Source: an uncultured Burkholderiales bacterium (GTDB lineage Bacteria > Pseudomonadota > Gammaproteobacteria > Burkholderiales > Burkholderiaceae_D). Taken from it: 15,870 nucleotides of DNA. Position 1 is the first letter of the stretch. Each line of letters begins with the position of its first letter. Location of the stretch: positions 1-15,870 of the forward strand of contig CALMOR010000152.1 in the NCBI GenBank assembly GCA_937872165.1, in the 5' to 3' direction. Positions 1 to 6,194 of this stretch are shown one piece after another. The position numbers were made by a program, and so were the translations under genes. A model generated the notes under the pieces. It made no database searches and had not been told where the DNA came from. It worked only from the letters and a program-made list of their open reading frames with translations.

Positions 1-142
1 CGCCGGTATCGGTCAGAATCGGCGGGATGCTACGGACGAGCAGCTGAACTAGCCAGTACGCCGCGACGTGTTGCTCGAAGAACACGCCCTCGCCGCCGGT
101 GGAGATCGAACTTGAAACCCGCTTCTGGCTTAGGCCATCCAT
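1..142 (-). CDS. N-terminus of an unidentified, possibly defence-type protein (partial, runs off the window)
   Basis: The reading frame is open from the start at 142 to the window edge, so 47 codons are visible. An in-frame ATG also exists at 151. Neither start has a convincing Shine-Dalgarno sequence. The visible protein begins MDGLSQKR, then has a Ser/Thr-Gly-rich stretch (SISTGGEG), then FFEQHVAAYWLVQLLV and RSIPPIL. The pattern GG-x-G-x2-FEQHV followed by a hydrophobic helix and a PPIL turn recalls the first helix of PD-(D/E)xK nuclease-like N-terminal domains on large ATPase proteins of anti-phage systems. That comparison is from memory and the catalytic part lies outside the window, so no function is assigned. 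It lies 141 bp downstream of the 342-aa gene on the same strand and happens to be in the same frame, so co-transcription is plausible. Coding is supported by the codon pattern and protein-like composition. Confidence 0.55.
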   Translation of the reverse strand, partial: MDGLSQKRVSSSISTGGEGVFFEQHVAAYWLVQLLVRSIPPILTDTG

Positions 143-283
143 GCAATCCATCAAGTGTTTGACTGTTTCGCTAGTCGGGAAAATGCTAAAAGCCTCGCCT
201 GGTGACGACCTCACACAAGCGGTTGCACTGCCCGTCCGATGACCAAGACGGGGAGGACTTGTGCAGCTACTGCTCTTACAAAG

Positions 284-1312
284 TCAGTCCGCGGACTGAC
301 CTTCCAGTCCCGATGCTGAGTATGGGTTCGGACGCTTGTTGAAGTACGGAACGATCACTGATAGCGCGCCCTCCTGAGGAACAATTGTCGAGGTGACCTC
401 ATAGGAGGCGAGACGTGGCCAGCGACCGGGCGCCTCGGCCGACACCTTCAAGGCGCTCGCGTCGTTATAGCAAGCAACCACAGGTCTACGCTGTTCCCGC
501 TCGTCAGGGAAGAAGTCGAGTGGGAGGTTTGAGAGCGCGATGCACAGCTTGCTCCACCGGTTCCCCGGCTCACTGGCGAGGTAGACCGGGGCGACGTCCA
601 ACCGATGGTCTTGTTTAATCGTCAGTGCGACGCAGTGTTGCAGAGCCTCGGCGACCTGGAAGATCCCGAGGAAATGCGTGAGCATGTCGAAGGCGTACGA
701 ATACGCGGTCTCGCAATCCCGCCACAGCGCATGGACCTTCTTGTGTGGCCCGATGGTTCCAGCGCCACGTGCCCCTTCGACGTAAAAGCCGAGTGCGATC
801 GTGTCATCCGAAAGCAGTCGCACCGATCGTAGTTGCGCTTGGTCGTGCTTCAAGAGATTGACGACGCGTCCCAGCCTCGCGTCCCGATACTTCTTCTGCA
901 CCCCATCCTTGAAGGCCCGCCACCCGGGGAGCGAGGTTTTGTCGAGGAACTGCGTGTGGAAGTTAAACGCCTTGGCCGGGATCGGCGGACGGAGGCTGCG
1001 CAGGATCGAATGTGCTGCATCGAAGTGCTCGTTCAGCCGCTCGAGAAGCTGCCGGTAGGCACCCGACAGCTCGGTTTCGCCGGTCTCCTGAAGCTCCATC
1101 GCGGCAGCGAGCCGCGCACGTTCATGCAGATCGAGCACGCGCAGCCAAGCTTCCTCGATGGCGGCGAGCGACAGGCGATACTGCGTCAGCGGGTGCTTTA
1201 GATCGTGTGCATCGTGGAAGAGCGCAGTTGCCGGCAGGCCACGAAGAATGGCCTCGACATCGGGACGGAGCGACTGATGAGCAGCCAGTGATCGATCGAC
1301 GGAAAACTTCAT
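284..1312 (-). CDS. hypothetical protein, 342 aa, not recognised
   Basis: I do not recognise this family. The ATG at 1312 is preceded by a GGGGA-type Shine-Dalgarno sequence about 5 nt away. The protein looks soluble: no signal peptide and no clear membrane segment. The first ~115 residues are strongly helical and charged (repeated Leu/Ala/Glu/Arg stretches such as EEAWLRVLDLHERARLA). The middle (~116-270) is mixed, with aromatic-rich stretches (FNFHTQFLDK, ETAYSYAFDMLTHFLGIF). The C-terminal ~80 residues include PLDFFPDERE and end in a Pro/Ser-rich tail. Codon use differs from the right half of the window: only 22 of the first 40 codons after the start end in G/C, which suggests horizontal acquisition. 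Its neighbours are a toxin-antitoxin pair upstream and the partial gene at 1-142 downstream, all on the same strand. This fits an accessory or defence context but does not prove it. Confidence 0.75.
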   Translation of the reverse strand: MKFSVDRSLAAHQSLRPDVEAILRGLPATALFHDAHDLKHPLTQYRLSLAAIEEAWLRVLDLHERARLAAAMELQETGETELSGAYRQLLERLNEHFDAAHSILRSLRPPIPAKAFNFHTQFLDKTSLPGWRAFKDGVQKKYRDARLGRVVNLLKHDQAQLRSVRLLSDDTIALGFYVEGARGAGTIGPHKKVHALWRDCETAYSYAFDMLTHFLGIFQVAEALQHCVALTIKQDHRLDVAPVYLASEPGNRWSKLCIALSNLPLDFFPDEREQRRPVVACYNDASALKVSAEAPGRWPRLASYEVTSTIVPQEGALSVIVPYFNKRPNPYSASGLEGQSAD

Positions 1313-1648
1313 GGGTATCCCCGAGGTGATGGTGCCGAGCGGAGCCGCCCGCAGTCAGGCGATGGCCTCAAGCCGCCCGGATAGTAGTTGGCCAGAAGGA
1401 GTTCAAGCAGGCCGGCCAGACAGATCGACAGCTTTATCCTACGCAGCGTGAGTACGCGCGCGGATGGGGGTCCGGCAACACCCGCTGCAGAGCTGTCAAT
1501 CGCTCGCGTCGGAGTGCGTCCGCTTCGGGTCGAAAGCGCGAGTTCGGTCACGGCAAGAGCGGTCACTCGGGCCGCCGCGCCCGCCGGCCCGCGATGAACG
1601 TCCAGTGCTAGGGGTGGAGCGGACGCCTGTGATCCACGAAGTTGAATG
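1313..1648. other. intergenic stretch with a 33-codon coding-like remnant at its edge
   Basis: No intact gene is visible between the 342-aa gene and the end of the PIN toxin ORF. Within 1608-1706 on the minus strand there is a short open stretch with strongly G/C-ending codons (about 27 of 32). It reads DWLQPIPALPPNFSTG, then RKLTFNFVDH, and ends at a TAG at 1608-1610. A TAA immediately precedes it in the same frame, so it has no start. It may be the eroded C-terminal tip of a lost gene. The rest (1313-1600) shows nothing I can name. Confidence 0.3.
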
Positions 1649-2251
1649 TCAGCTTGCGGCCGGTGCTGAAGTTCGGTGGCAGGGCCGGGATCGGCTGCAG
1701 CCAGTCTTAAGCAGTCGATCGTTGGGAACGCAGCCGGACCAGTCCGCTTCCTGCGCGGACCGCGGGTTCTCGTCGCAGGCCGAAAGTCGACTTCGATCTC
1801 GCTGGCTTTCTGCCACTCGTGGGTAGGAGCAACGTGAACGCCCGCGCGTGAGCAGTTTCCTGAAATCCCGGTCGAAGCTGACGAGGTGCTCGCCCATCTG
1901 CGCCACAGCTGCCGACAGCCAGGCGTCAGGCACATCGTTGCCACACAGGTGCTTCTCGAGGCAGAGCTGCCGCAATTTCGACCACTCCGAGCCCACGTGG
2001 GCCAGTTGCACGCCCGGCGATGCCAACAACGCATCGACGAACCCCATGGCATCCTCGATCGGGGTGGCCTGCCGGAAAATCTTCGGGCTGATGACCAGTC
2101 GCAGGAAGCTGGCGAGCACCATCGGCATCAACGTAAAGGCCGCGCCGGCCTCGGATGCCTTGACCGCTTCCTCGAGCCAGCCGCGCGCCACGGCATGGTG
2201 GGGATGATTGGCACGCCAAGCGGCGGCCAGCACGTTGACATCAGGCCCCAT
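1649..2251 (-). CDS. vapC: VapC-like PIN-domain toxin, C-terminus probably frameshifted
   Basis: This is a PIN-domain ribonuclease of a type II toxin-antitoxin pair; family members cleave RNA and are blocked by their VapB partner. Residues 1-135 match the family: PDVNVLAAAW at the N-terminus with the first acidic residue D4, a helix with VLASFLRLV and SPKIFR (46-60), NDVPDAWLSAA with D106/D109, and VSFDRDF with D127/D129 near 124-130. Family members are usually about 140 residues and end shortly after the SFDxDF strand. Here the frame runs on for about 65 residues of Arg/Ser/Cys-rich sequence that does not look like PIN protein. Shifting frame by two bases just after RKLLTR gives AFTLLLPTS, a more natural final strand, so an indel near 1845-1850 is likely. 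The start overlaps the restored vapB stop by 11 nt, which suggests translational coupling. Confidence 0.75.
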   Translation of the reverse strand: MGPDVNVLAAAWRANHPHHAVARGWLEEAVKASEAGAAFTLMPMVLASFLRLVISPKIFRQATPIEDAMGFVDALLASPGVQLAHVGSEWSKLRQLCLEKHLCGNDVPDAWLSAAVAQMGEHLVSFDRDFRKLLTRGRSRCSYPRVAESQRDRSRLSACDENPRSAQEADWSGCVPNDRLLKTGCSRSRPCHRTSAPAAS

Positions 2252-2487
2252 CGCCCAGCGCCTCGAGCAAGGACTTGTTGCTCAGCGGGTCCATTCCTGC
2301 CACCAGACCACCGTGCCCCTTGAATACGGGAAGGCGGACCCGAGCGCGCTTCGCGGAACTCCGCCTTCGCGCGAAGTCGCAGCTGCAGGCCTTCCTCGAT
2401 CACGCGAGTCAGGCTCGTACACTGCTGAGCCGCAAACGCCTTGGCGTCCGCGAGAAGCTGATCGTTGAGGTCCAGCGTGGTCTTCAT
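2241..2487 (-). pseudogene. vapB: VapB-family antitoxin, broken by a one-base frameshift
   Basis: The ATG at 2487 opens MKTTLDLNDQLLADAKAFAA, then SLTRVIEEGLQLRLR. This is the N-terminal DNA-binding and dimerisation half of VapB-type antitoxins that accompany PIN toxins. After residue ~50 (FREARSG) the frame becomes PPSRIQGARW and runs on out of frame into vapC. Moving one base at about 2334 restores LPVFKGHGGLVAG followed by MDPLSNKSLLEALGDGA and a stop at 2241-2243. That is the typical toxin-binding tail, giving about 80 residues, the normal family length. The restored stop overlaps the vapC start. As written, the gene would make an antitoxin without its neutralising tail. Either the module is decaying (the toxin end also looks altered) or the base is a sequence error. 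The gene starts 59 nt downstream of the tumA stop on the same strand. Confidence 0.8.
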
Positions 2488-2546
2488 CGGTTTACCGTAC
2501 AGATTTCCGCACGATTGTTGCAAATTGGGGGTGCGAGCCTCGAAGA

Positions 2547-2894
2547 TCACGCAGCTTCCAACTCGAACTCGACCTTGACCGTCTCGTAGGGAAACTCGAC
2601 CTCTCCCGAGTCCGTGCGATCGAGCACGCCAGCCATCAGTAGCGCGGTGACGTCGGCATGGACGGCCTTCACGTCTCGCTTCACGCGGCGCGCGACTTCG
2701 CGGATCGATACCGGGCCCGCGCCACACAAAGCGCGCAGGATCTGCCAGCGCTTGACGGTCAGCACGCGCCACAACAGCTCTGGCGTGGCGAAGGAAATCC
2801 GCGCCGTGCGCGCAGCTCGGCCGGATTTGACCGCCGCTAACGCGTCTGCGACCGCACTCCCGGGCGGGCGAACATCAAGGGTCACGGTCTTCAT
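2547..2894 (-). CDS. tumA: TumA-type winged-helix antitoxin / DNA-binding protein
   Basis: This 115-residue protein resembles the HVO_A0114-family putative DNA-binding proteins that partner TumE toxins. The N-terminal ~40 residues (MKTVTLDVRPPG, VADALAAVKSG, ISFATPELL) are the usual lead-in. A winged helix-turn-helix follows at ~45-95: VKRWQILRALCGAGPVSIRE as helix 1 and turn, ARRVKRDVKAVHADVTALLM as the recognition helix region, and GVLDRTDSGEVEFPYETVKV as the wing. Its start lies 20 nt inside the 3' end of the upstream toxin gene, so the two are translationally coupled. The toxin precedes the antitoxin, the reverse of the usual vapBC-style order. It probably neutralises the TumE-like protein and represses the shared promoter. 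Assignment rests on remembered family features plus the partner gene. Confidence 0.75.
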   Translation of the reverse strand: MKTVTLDVRPPGSAVADALAAVKSGRAARTARISFATPELLWRVLTVKRWQILRALCGAGPVSIREVARRVKRDVKAVHADVTALLMAGVLDRTDSGEVEFPYETVKVEFELEAA

Positions 2895-3171
2895 TGAGCA
2901 GCCTCCTGGCCTCACGCTCGAAATCGGTGAACAGCCGGTCCAAGCCCGTGAAGCGATACGCGGCCTCCCGGCCACGCAAGTGACGGTGATCGCCTTTGCC
3001 GGCCTCGTTGTCGAAGCGCACCAGGCAGTCTCCGCGGAGCACGAACGCGAGACGGTATTTGTATGAGTGCGTCGAGCCCGGCAGCGACTTCGGCACTTGC
3101 CAGACCACGATCTCCGCAAACGCGTCGTCCGCATACGCGATGCGGTCTCGCACGAGCAGAGTGGCCCTCAC
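2875..3171 (-). CDS. tumE: TumE-family toxin (DUF6516-like)
   Basis: A 98-residue protein begins at GTG (3169-3171) with MRATLLVRDRIAYADDAFAE. It has the typical features of the DUF6516/TumE toxin family: an N-terminal strand-turn (LLVRDRI), IVVWQVP, HSYKYRLAFV, a VRFDNEAGKGDHRH block with conserved acidic and histidine residues, and YRFTGLDRLFTDF near the C-terminus. Length matches the family (about 95-115 aa). The biochemical target is not established to my knowledge. It overlaps tumA by 20 nt. There is no Shine-Dalgarno in front of the GTG; instead a promoter-like pair lies directly upstream, so the message may be leaderless. Confidence 0.75.
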   Translation of the reverse strand: MRATLLVRDRIAYADDAFAEIVVWQVPKSLPGSTHSYKYRLAFVLRGDCLVRFDNEAGKGDHRHLRGREAAYRFTGLDRLFTDFEREARRLLNEDRDP

Positions 3172-3178
3172 GCGGCCG

Positions 3179-3208
3179 AGTATGCGGTCGAGGCCTGCGT
3201 GATGTCAA
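3179..3208 (-). promoter_or_regulatory. predicted sigma70-type promoter of the tumE-tumA operon
   Basis: On the minus strand a perfect -35 hexamer TTGACA (3203-3208) is followed after 18 nt by CATACT (3179-3184), a 4/6 match to the -10 consensus. Transcription would begin near 3172, next to the GTG start at 3171, implying a leaderless or nearly leaderless transcript. Confidence 0.45.
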
Positions 3209-3421
3209 ATACTCCAACACGCCGGTCCCAGCCGCCCGGGTGGCGTTGATCGTGAAGCGCATCCGGTCGTTCTTGGCCTCTGGGTACGACGAGTAAGCCG
3301 GGGTCGAGGTTGAGGGGCGCGCAGGCGCGGCTGCTTATAGGCGCGCATTTCGCGTCATAGTCCATTTCGATGCTCCGAGGCCCGAAATCATCGGCCTTGG
3401 ACGCTCGGCCGACCTGATGAT
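3209..3421. other. intergenic stretch with a start-less coding-like remnant, cut by the IS
   Basis: Between the toxin promoter and the IS left end there is no complete gene. On the minus strand, about 3205-3325, a frame with G/C-rich third positions reads AYSSYPEAKNDRMRFTIN followed by ATRAAGTGVLEYL. It lacks a start (a TAA lies upstream in frame) and becomes the out-of-frame shadow of tumE further on. It may be the remnant of a gene destroyed before or by the IS insertion. I cannot name it. Confidence 0.3.
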
Positions 3422-3445
3422 TGGGCTTCCTTCAGTTCTGCGGAC
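3422..3445 (+). repeat. IS3 left inverted repeat
   Basis: Starts TGGGCTTCC and ends GCGGAC; pairs with the reverse complement of 5739-5762. Nine outer bases are identical and about 17 of 24 match overall. Confidence 0.7.
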
Positions 3446-3468
3446 ACATCCACTAGCATGATGTGGTC

Positions 3469-3474
3469 AGGAGG
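3469..3474 (+). promoter_or_regulatory. strong ribosome binding site of IS3 orfA
   Basis: A perfect AGGAGG lies 5 nt before the ATG at 3480 and fixes that start. Confidence 0.8.
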
Positions 3475-3479
3475 AAGCG

Positions 3480-3776
3480 ATGAGCAAGGGACGACGGAAG
3501 TTCACGGACGAGTTCAAGCGTGAGGCGGTGAAGCTGTGCCGACAGCCGGGTGCGGTGGTTTCGCAGATCGCACGCGATCTCGGGCTCGACCAGACAGTGC
3601 TGCGTCGCTGGGTGCAACTCGAGCGCGGCGGGGTCATGGAGATGAACCCAGCGAAGCCGCTGCGGGCCGAGGCGGTCACTGAGCTGCAGCGCGTACAGCG
3701 GGAGCTCAAGCGCGTGACGATGGAGCGCGACATCCTAAAAAAAGCGTTGGTGTACTTCGCGAAGGAACCGCAGTGA
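3480..3776 (+). CDS. IS3-family transposase OrfA
   Basis: This 98-residue DNA-binding subunit recognises the ends of the IS3 element. Residues ~5-50 form the helix-turn-helix (RRKFTDEFKREAVKLC, then VVSQIARDLGLDQTVLRRWV). Residues ~68-95 are a leucine-zipper-like coiled coil (VTELQRVQRELKRVTMERD) ending in ILKKALVYFAKE, the classic OrfA tail. The stop TGA (3774-3776) overlaps the GTG of orfB. Near its 3' end, A7G (3737-3744) sits where a -1 slip would make the OrfAB fusion transposase. OrfA itself is intact. Confidence 0.92.
   Translation: MSKGRRKFTDEFKREAVKLCRQPGAVVSQIARDLGLDQTVLRRWVQLERGGVMEMNPAKPLRAEAVTELQRVQRELKRVTMERDILKKALVYFAKEPQ
3737..3744 (+). promoter_or_regulatory. programmed -1 frameshift site of the IS3 element
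   Basis: Seven A residues followed by G form an A-AAA-AAG-type slippery heptamer in the orfA frame. orfB lies in the -1 frame and that frame is open from here through the orfB start, as expected for OrfAB synthesis in IS3 elements. Confidence 0.7.
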
Positions 3777-4342
3777 AGTACGCCTACATCGCACGACAGC
3801 GCGGTGTGTGGCCGACCCGATCGATGTGCCGGATGCTCGAGGTCTCGACCAGCGGCTTCTACGAATGGCTCGGTCGTGGTCCGAGTGACCGATCGCTCGA
3901 AGACGCGAGGCTGACGCGGCGCATCCGCGAGAGCTTCGAGCTGAGCGACCGGACCTACGGCAGCCCGCGGGTCTGGCACGACCTACGAGCCGACGGCGAA
4001 CGCTGCGGAATGAATCGCGTTGCTCGCCTGATGCAGCGGGCCAAGCTGCAGGCCCGTCGTAAGCGCAGGCGGCTTCCGATCGACGGGGCGGCTCGCATCG
4101 AGCATTACATCGCGCCGAACCACTTGCAGCGCCGCTTTGAAGCTGATAGCCCGAACCGCAAGTGGGTCGCCGACTTCACCTATGTCTGGACCGCCGAAGG
4201 CTGGCTGTTCGTCGCAGCTGGGATGGACCTCTACTCGCGTCGCATCGTCGGCTGGTCGATGAGCGACACGGTGCAAGCCCGGATGGTGAACGATGCCTTG
4301 CTGATGGCGCTCTGGCGACGCGGCGAGCCGACCGATCTGATG

Positions 4343-5410
4343 TAGGGTCATCACGGTCTTCTTGAGCGCATTGGCCATGCTTACGGCTCCGTAGCCGGCC
4401 AGCGCAGGACCGTTCTTCGTGCGTTGAATCAGCCCATAGCCGTTCTCGCGAGGTAAATGGACGAGCATCGTAAATCGGCTTGATCGCTCCCCCAGTGTTC
4501 CGATTGCGGATCGGTCCAGGCCAATGATCAGATCGCCCTCCCAGTGACCAGGCACAGCGCGATCTTCGACCTCTGCAGGACGGCTGGAGATCATCACATC
4601 CTCGCTGACGTGCGCCCACGCCTTGGCCTGCGCCCTGGCCCGCGGTACGCGCAATGCCCGCCCGGTTCGCAGACAGCTCACCAGCTCGTGCTTGAGAGCA
4701 CCGCGTCCCTGAATGTAGAGAGCCTGGTAAATGGATTCGTGAGAGATGCGCATCGATTCGTCATTCGCGAAGTCGACTCGCAACCGATTGGCGATCTGTT
4801 CGGGAGACCAGCCATTGACCCAACGACGGTCACCGCGGTGCGGCTTGTTCCGGCCCTTGAACGGAACCTGCTGAGGGCCGGTGATCTCACGACCATCCGC
4901 GTCACGAACCTTACCCTCCAAGCGGTCTTGCACGTAGTGACGCAGTCGCAGGTTAGCCGCCAGTTTCGCCGACTTCGGCCTCTTGGCGATCAGATCCGCC
5001 TTCCATTGCGCGACCGAAGCCCGGTACTCGAGTCGGCCGCTGCGAGTGGCAGCGTTACGAGTCAGCTCTCGCGAAACCGTAGAGGGACTGCGCCCGATTC
5101 GGCGAGCGATCTCGCGTACCCCGACGCCTTGGACCAAGAGCAGCCCAATCTCTTCTCGTTCGGCGAACGACAAGTACCTCCCGGATACCGGGCTCGACAT
5201 GAACAGTGCCATGCCGCCACGATGGCGGAACCAGCGCGTGCCGACCGGTTGCGACACGCCAACCGCCTCTGCTGCCTTCTCGCTCGTGATACCCGTCGCG
5301 ATCTGCTGCCAAAAACGTCGCTCGACCTCATGTCGATGTGACGGCGCACCCGGCGAGCGCATTGCCCCTCGCCCCGTCAATCGACGCATCCATCCCGCAG
5401 GTCGTCCCAT
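4343..5410 (-). pseudogene. IS30-family transposase, 3'-truncated
   Basis: The ATG at 5410 has an AGAGGTG ribosome site 5 nt upstream. About 356 codons of genuine IS30 transposase remain. There is an N-terminal helix-turn-helix (~40-65, ITSEKAAEAVGVSQPV), a second HTH (~82-116, FAEREEIGLLLVQGVGVRE, GRSPSTVSREL), the central block (SPEQIANRL, ISHESIYQALY), and VPGHWEGDLIIG with the first catalytic Asp at ~293. It ends at ANALKKTVMTL. Family members continue with the WDRG-type second Asp and the catalytic Glu; both are missing. The frame stays open for another ~120 codons through the antisense strand of IS3 orfB to 3983; that tail is not transposase. The protein should be catalytically dead but could still bind DNA. 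Confidence 0.88.
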
Positions 5411-5413
5411 GAA

Positions 5414-5435
5414 ACACCTCTACGATCAAAGGTGT
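5414..5435 (-). promoter_or_regulatory. hairpin covering the IS30 transposase ribosome binding site
   Basis: ACACCT (5414-5419) and AGGTGT (5430-5435) are perfect inverted repeats separated by 10 nt. On the minus-strand transcript, the second arm of the hairpin is the AGGTGT of the ribosome site just before the ATG at 5410. Such a structure would shield the start from read-through transcripts, a control known from several insertion sequences. Confidence 0.45.
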
Positions 5436-5738
5436 TGCGACGACCAGTTGAATCCGCCCAGTACACAAGTGAAGACTTCCAGACGCTGCTCAAGGTCCAG
5501 GGCATCACCTGCAGCATGAGCCGCCGCGGCGACTGCTGGGACAACGCGGCCATGGAGAGCTTCTTCAGCACGATGAAGACCGAACGGACGGCTCGCAAGA
5601 TCTACCGCACCCGCGACGACGCGACGACCGACGTGTTCGACTACATCGAGCGCTTCTACAACCAGCGACGAAAGCACTCGACCTTGAACATGATCAGCCC
5701 TGTTCAGTTCGAACAGGCTTCAATGGCTTGACAAGGGC

Positions 5739-5762
5739 GTCCGGAAGATCGGGGGAAGCCCA
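5739..5762 (+). repeat. IS3 right inverted repeat
   Basis: Ends GGAAGCCCA; reverse complement aligns with 3422-3445. It starts 7 nt after the orfB stop, as expected for the end of an IS3 element. Confidence 0.7.
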
Positions 5763-6194
5763 GGAGCAATCGTTAGATTGCTAGCATGCGACTGAACATT
5801 ACCTATTGCGTGTCACAGGCCCAGAGGCACCTGACGATGTCCCTCTGCGCTGCCCGAAGCCTCGCGAAGATCGATGAGACCGAGGGTTGCTACCGCCACG
5901 CCTCAAGCGCTATTCGATTCGAGGGTGGATAGAGGGTAAGAACGTTCCGGCGCGCGGAAACCGGCGCCAGCCCTCACGCCACGTATGACTCCGTCTCCGC
6001 CAGAGGGCCCGCGCCGCGGGGGTTCCGGGATGTCCCGATCGTCGATACCGGCCCGCCCGGGTAGGCGATTGTAGGACCGCCAATACGTCGTCGCATCGGA
6101 CCGTACCCCTGTATCGCTCGGCTCGCGTTTCCCGGCTGACTGTCGGGACGCTGGATGCAGGGTCTGTTTCCGGAATCGGGCGGACGACGGACGC
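5763..6194. other. intergenic stretch with one weak short ORF
   Basis: The region separates the IS from the acyltransferase gene. A 48-codon ORF on the plus strand (5786-5932) reads MRLNITYCVSQAQRHLTMSL and later SLAKIDETEGCYRHA. Its helix-like pattern and about 70% G/C-ending codons make it possible but unproven, and it has no Shine-Dalgarno. No tRNA, terminator or repeat was recognised in the rest. Confidence 0.3.

Larger units (their letters stand above)
4343..5458 (-). mobile_element. truncated IS30-family element inserted in IS3 orfB
   Basis: The transposase-start-proximal end is at 5458, where IS3 orfB resumes in frame. The terminal sequence (read on the minus strand GGCGGATTCAACTGGTCGTC) resembles IS30-family ends. 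The opposite end, near 4343, shows no matching inverted repeat; the transposase stops mid-domain and IS3 sequence begins directly. The insert is therefore a one-ended fragment lacking its 3' part and second terminal repeat. Confidence 0.8.
3773..5731 (+). pseudogene. IS3-family transposase OrfB, split by the IS30 fragment
   Basis: OrfB carries the DDE catalytic core. The left piece (3773-4342, 190 codons) starts at a GTG overlapping the orfA stop. It contains the HTH_21-type region (RTYGSPRVWHDLRADGE) and WVADFTYVWTAEGWLF with the first catalytic Asp, and ends at GEPTDLM, where the junction creates a TAG. The right piece (5459-5731, 90 codons) resumes at QYTSEDFQTLL and contains RGDCWDNAAMESFF with the catalytic Glu, then RRKHSTLNMISPVQFE. 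The intervening motif, normally HHSDRGS with the second catalytic Asp, is absent. About 7 codons were therefore lost, not merely displaced. The two pieces total ~287 codons with the missing block, the normal family length. The protein cannot be functional. Confidence 0.88.
3422..5762 (+). mobile_element. IS3-family insertion sequence, interrupted by an IS30-family fragment
   Basis: The element starts TGGGCTTCC (3422) and ends GGAAGCCCA (5762); the terminal 24 bp match imperfectly as inverted repeats (about 17 of 24). It carries orfA and a split orfB. Removing the IS30 insert leaves about 1225 bp, close to the usual 1.2-1.3 kb of the family. The three bases flanking each end (GAT on the left, GGA on the right) do not match, so no target duplication is visible. 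The copy may be old, or one flank may have been rearranged. It cannot move on its own because orfB is broken. Confidence 0.85.

Noticed and set aside
415..1329. Several overlapping plus-strand ORFs
   Set aside because: All are antisense to the 342-aa gene, lack ribosome sites and have low-complexity Arg/Ser-rich products.
2128..2772. 214-codon ORF containing vapB
   Set aside because: Its first part is a shadow of tumA and its last part a shadow of vapC; only the segment after the ATG at 2487 is real.
3983..4342. Extension of the IS30 transposase frame to a 475-codon ORF
   Set aside because: The last ~120 codons are the antisense of IS3 orfB and have no transposase motifs; the frame is open by chance.
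3416..5768. Target-site duplication flanking the IS3 element
   Set aside because: The 3-4 bases on either side (GAT and GGA) do not match.
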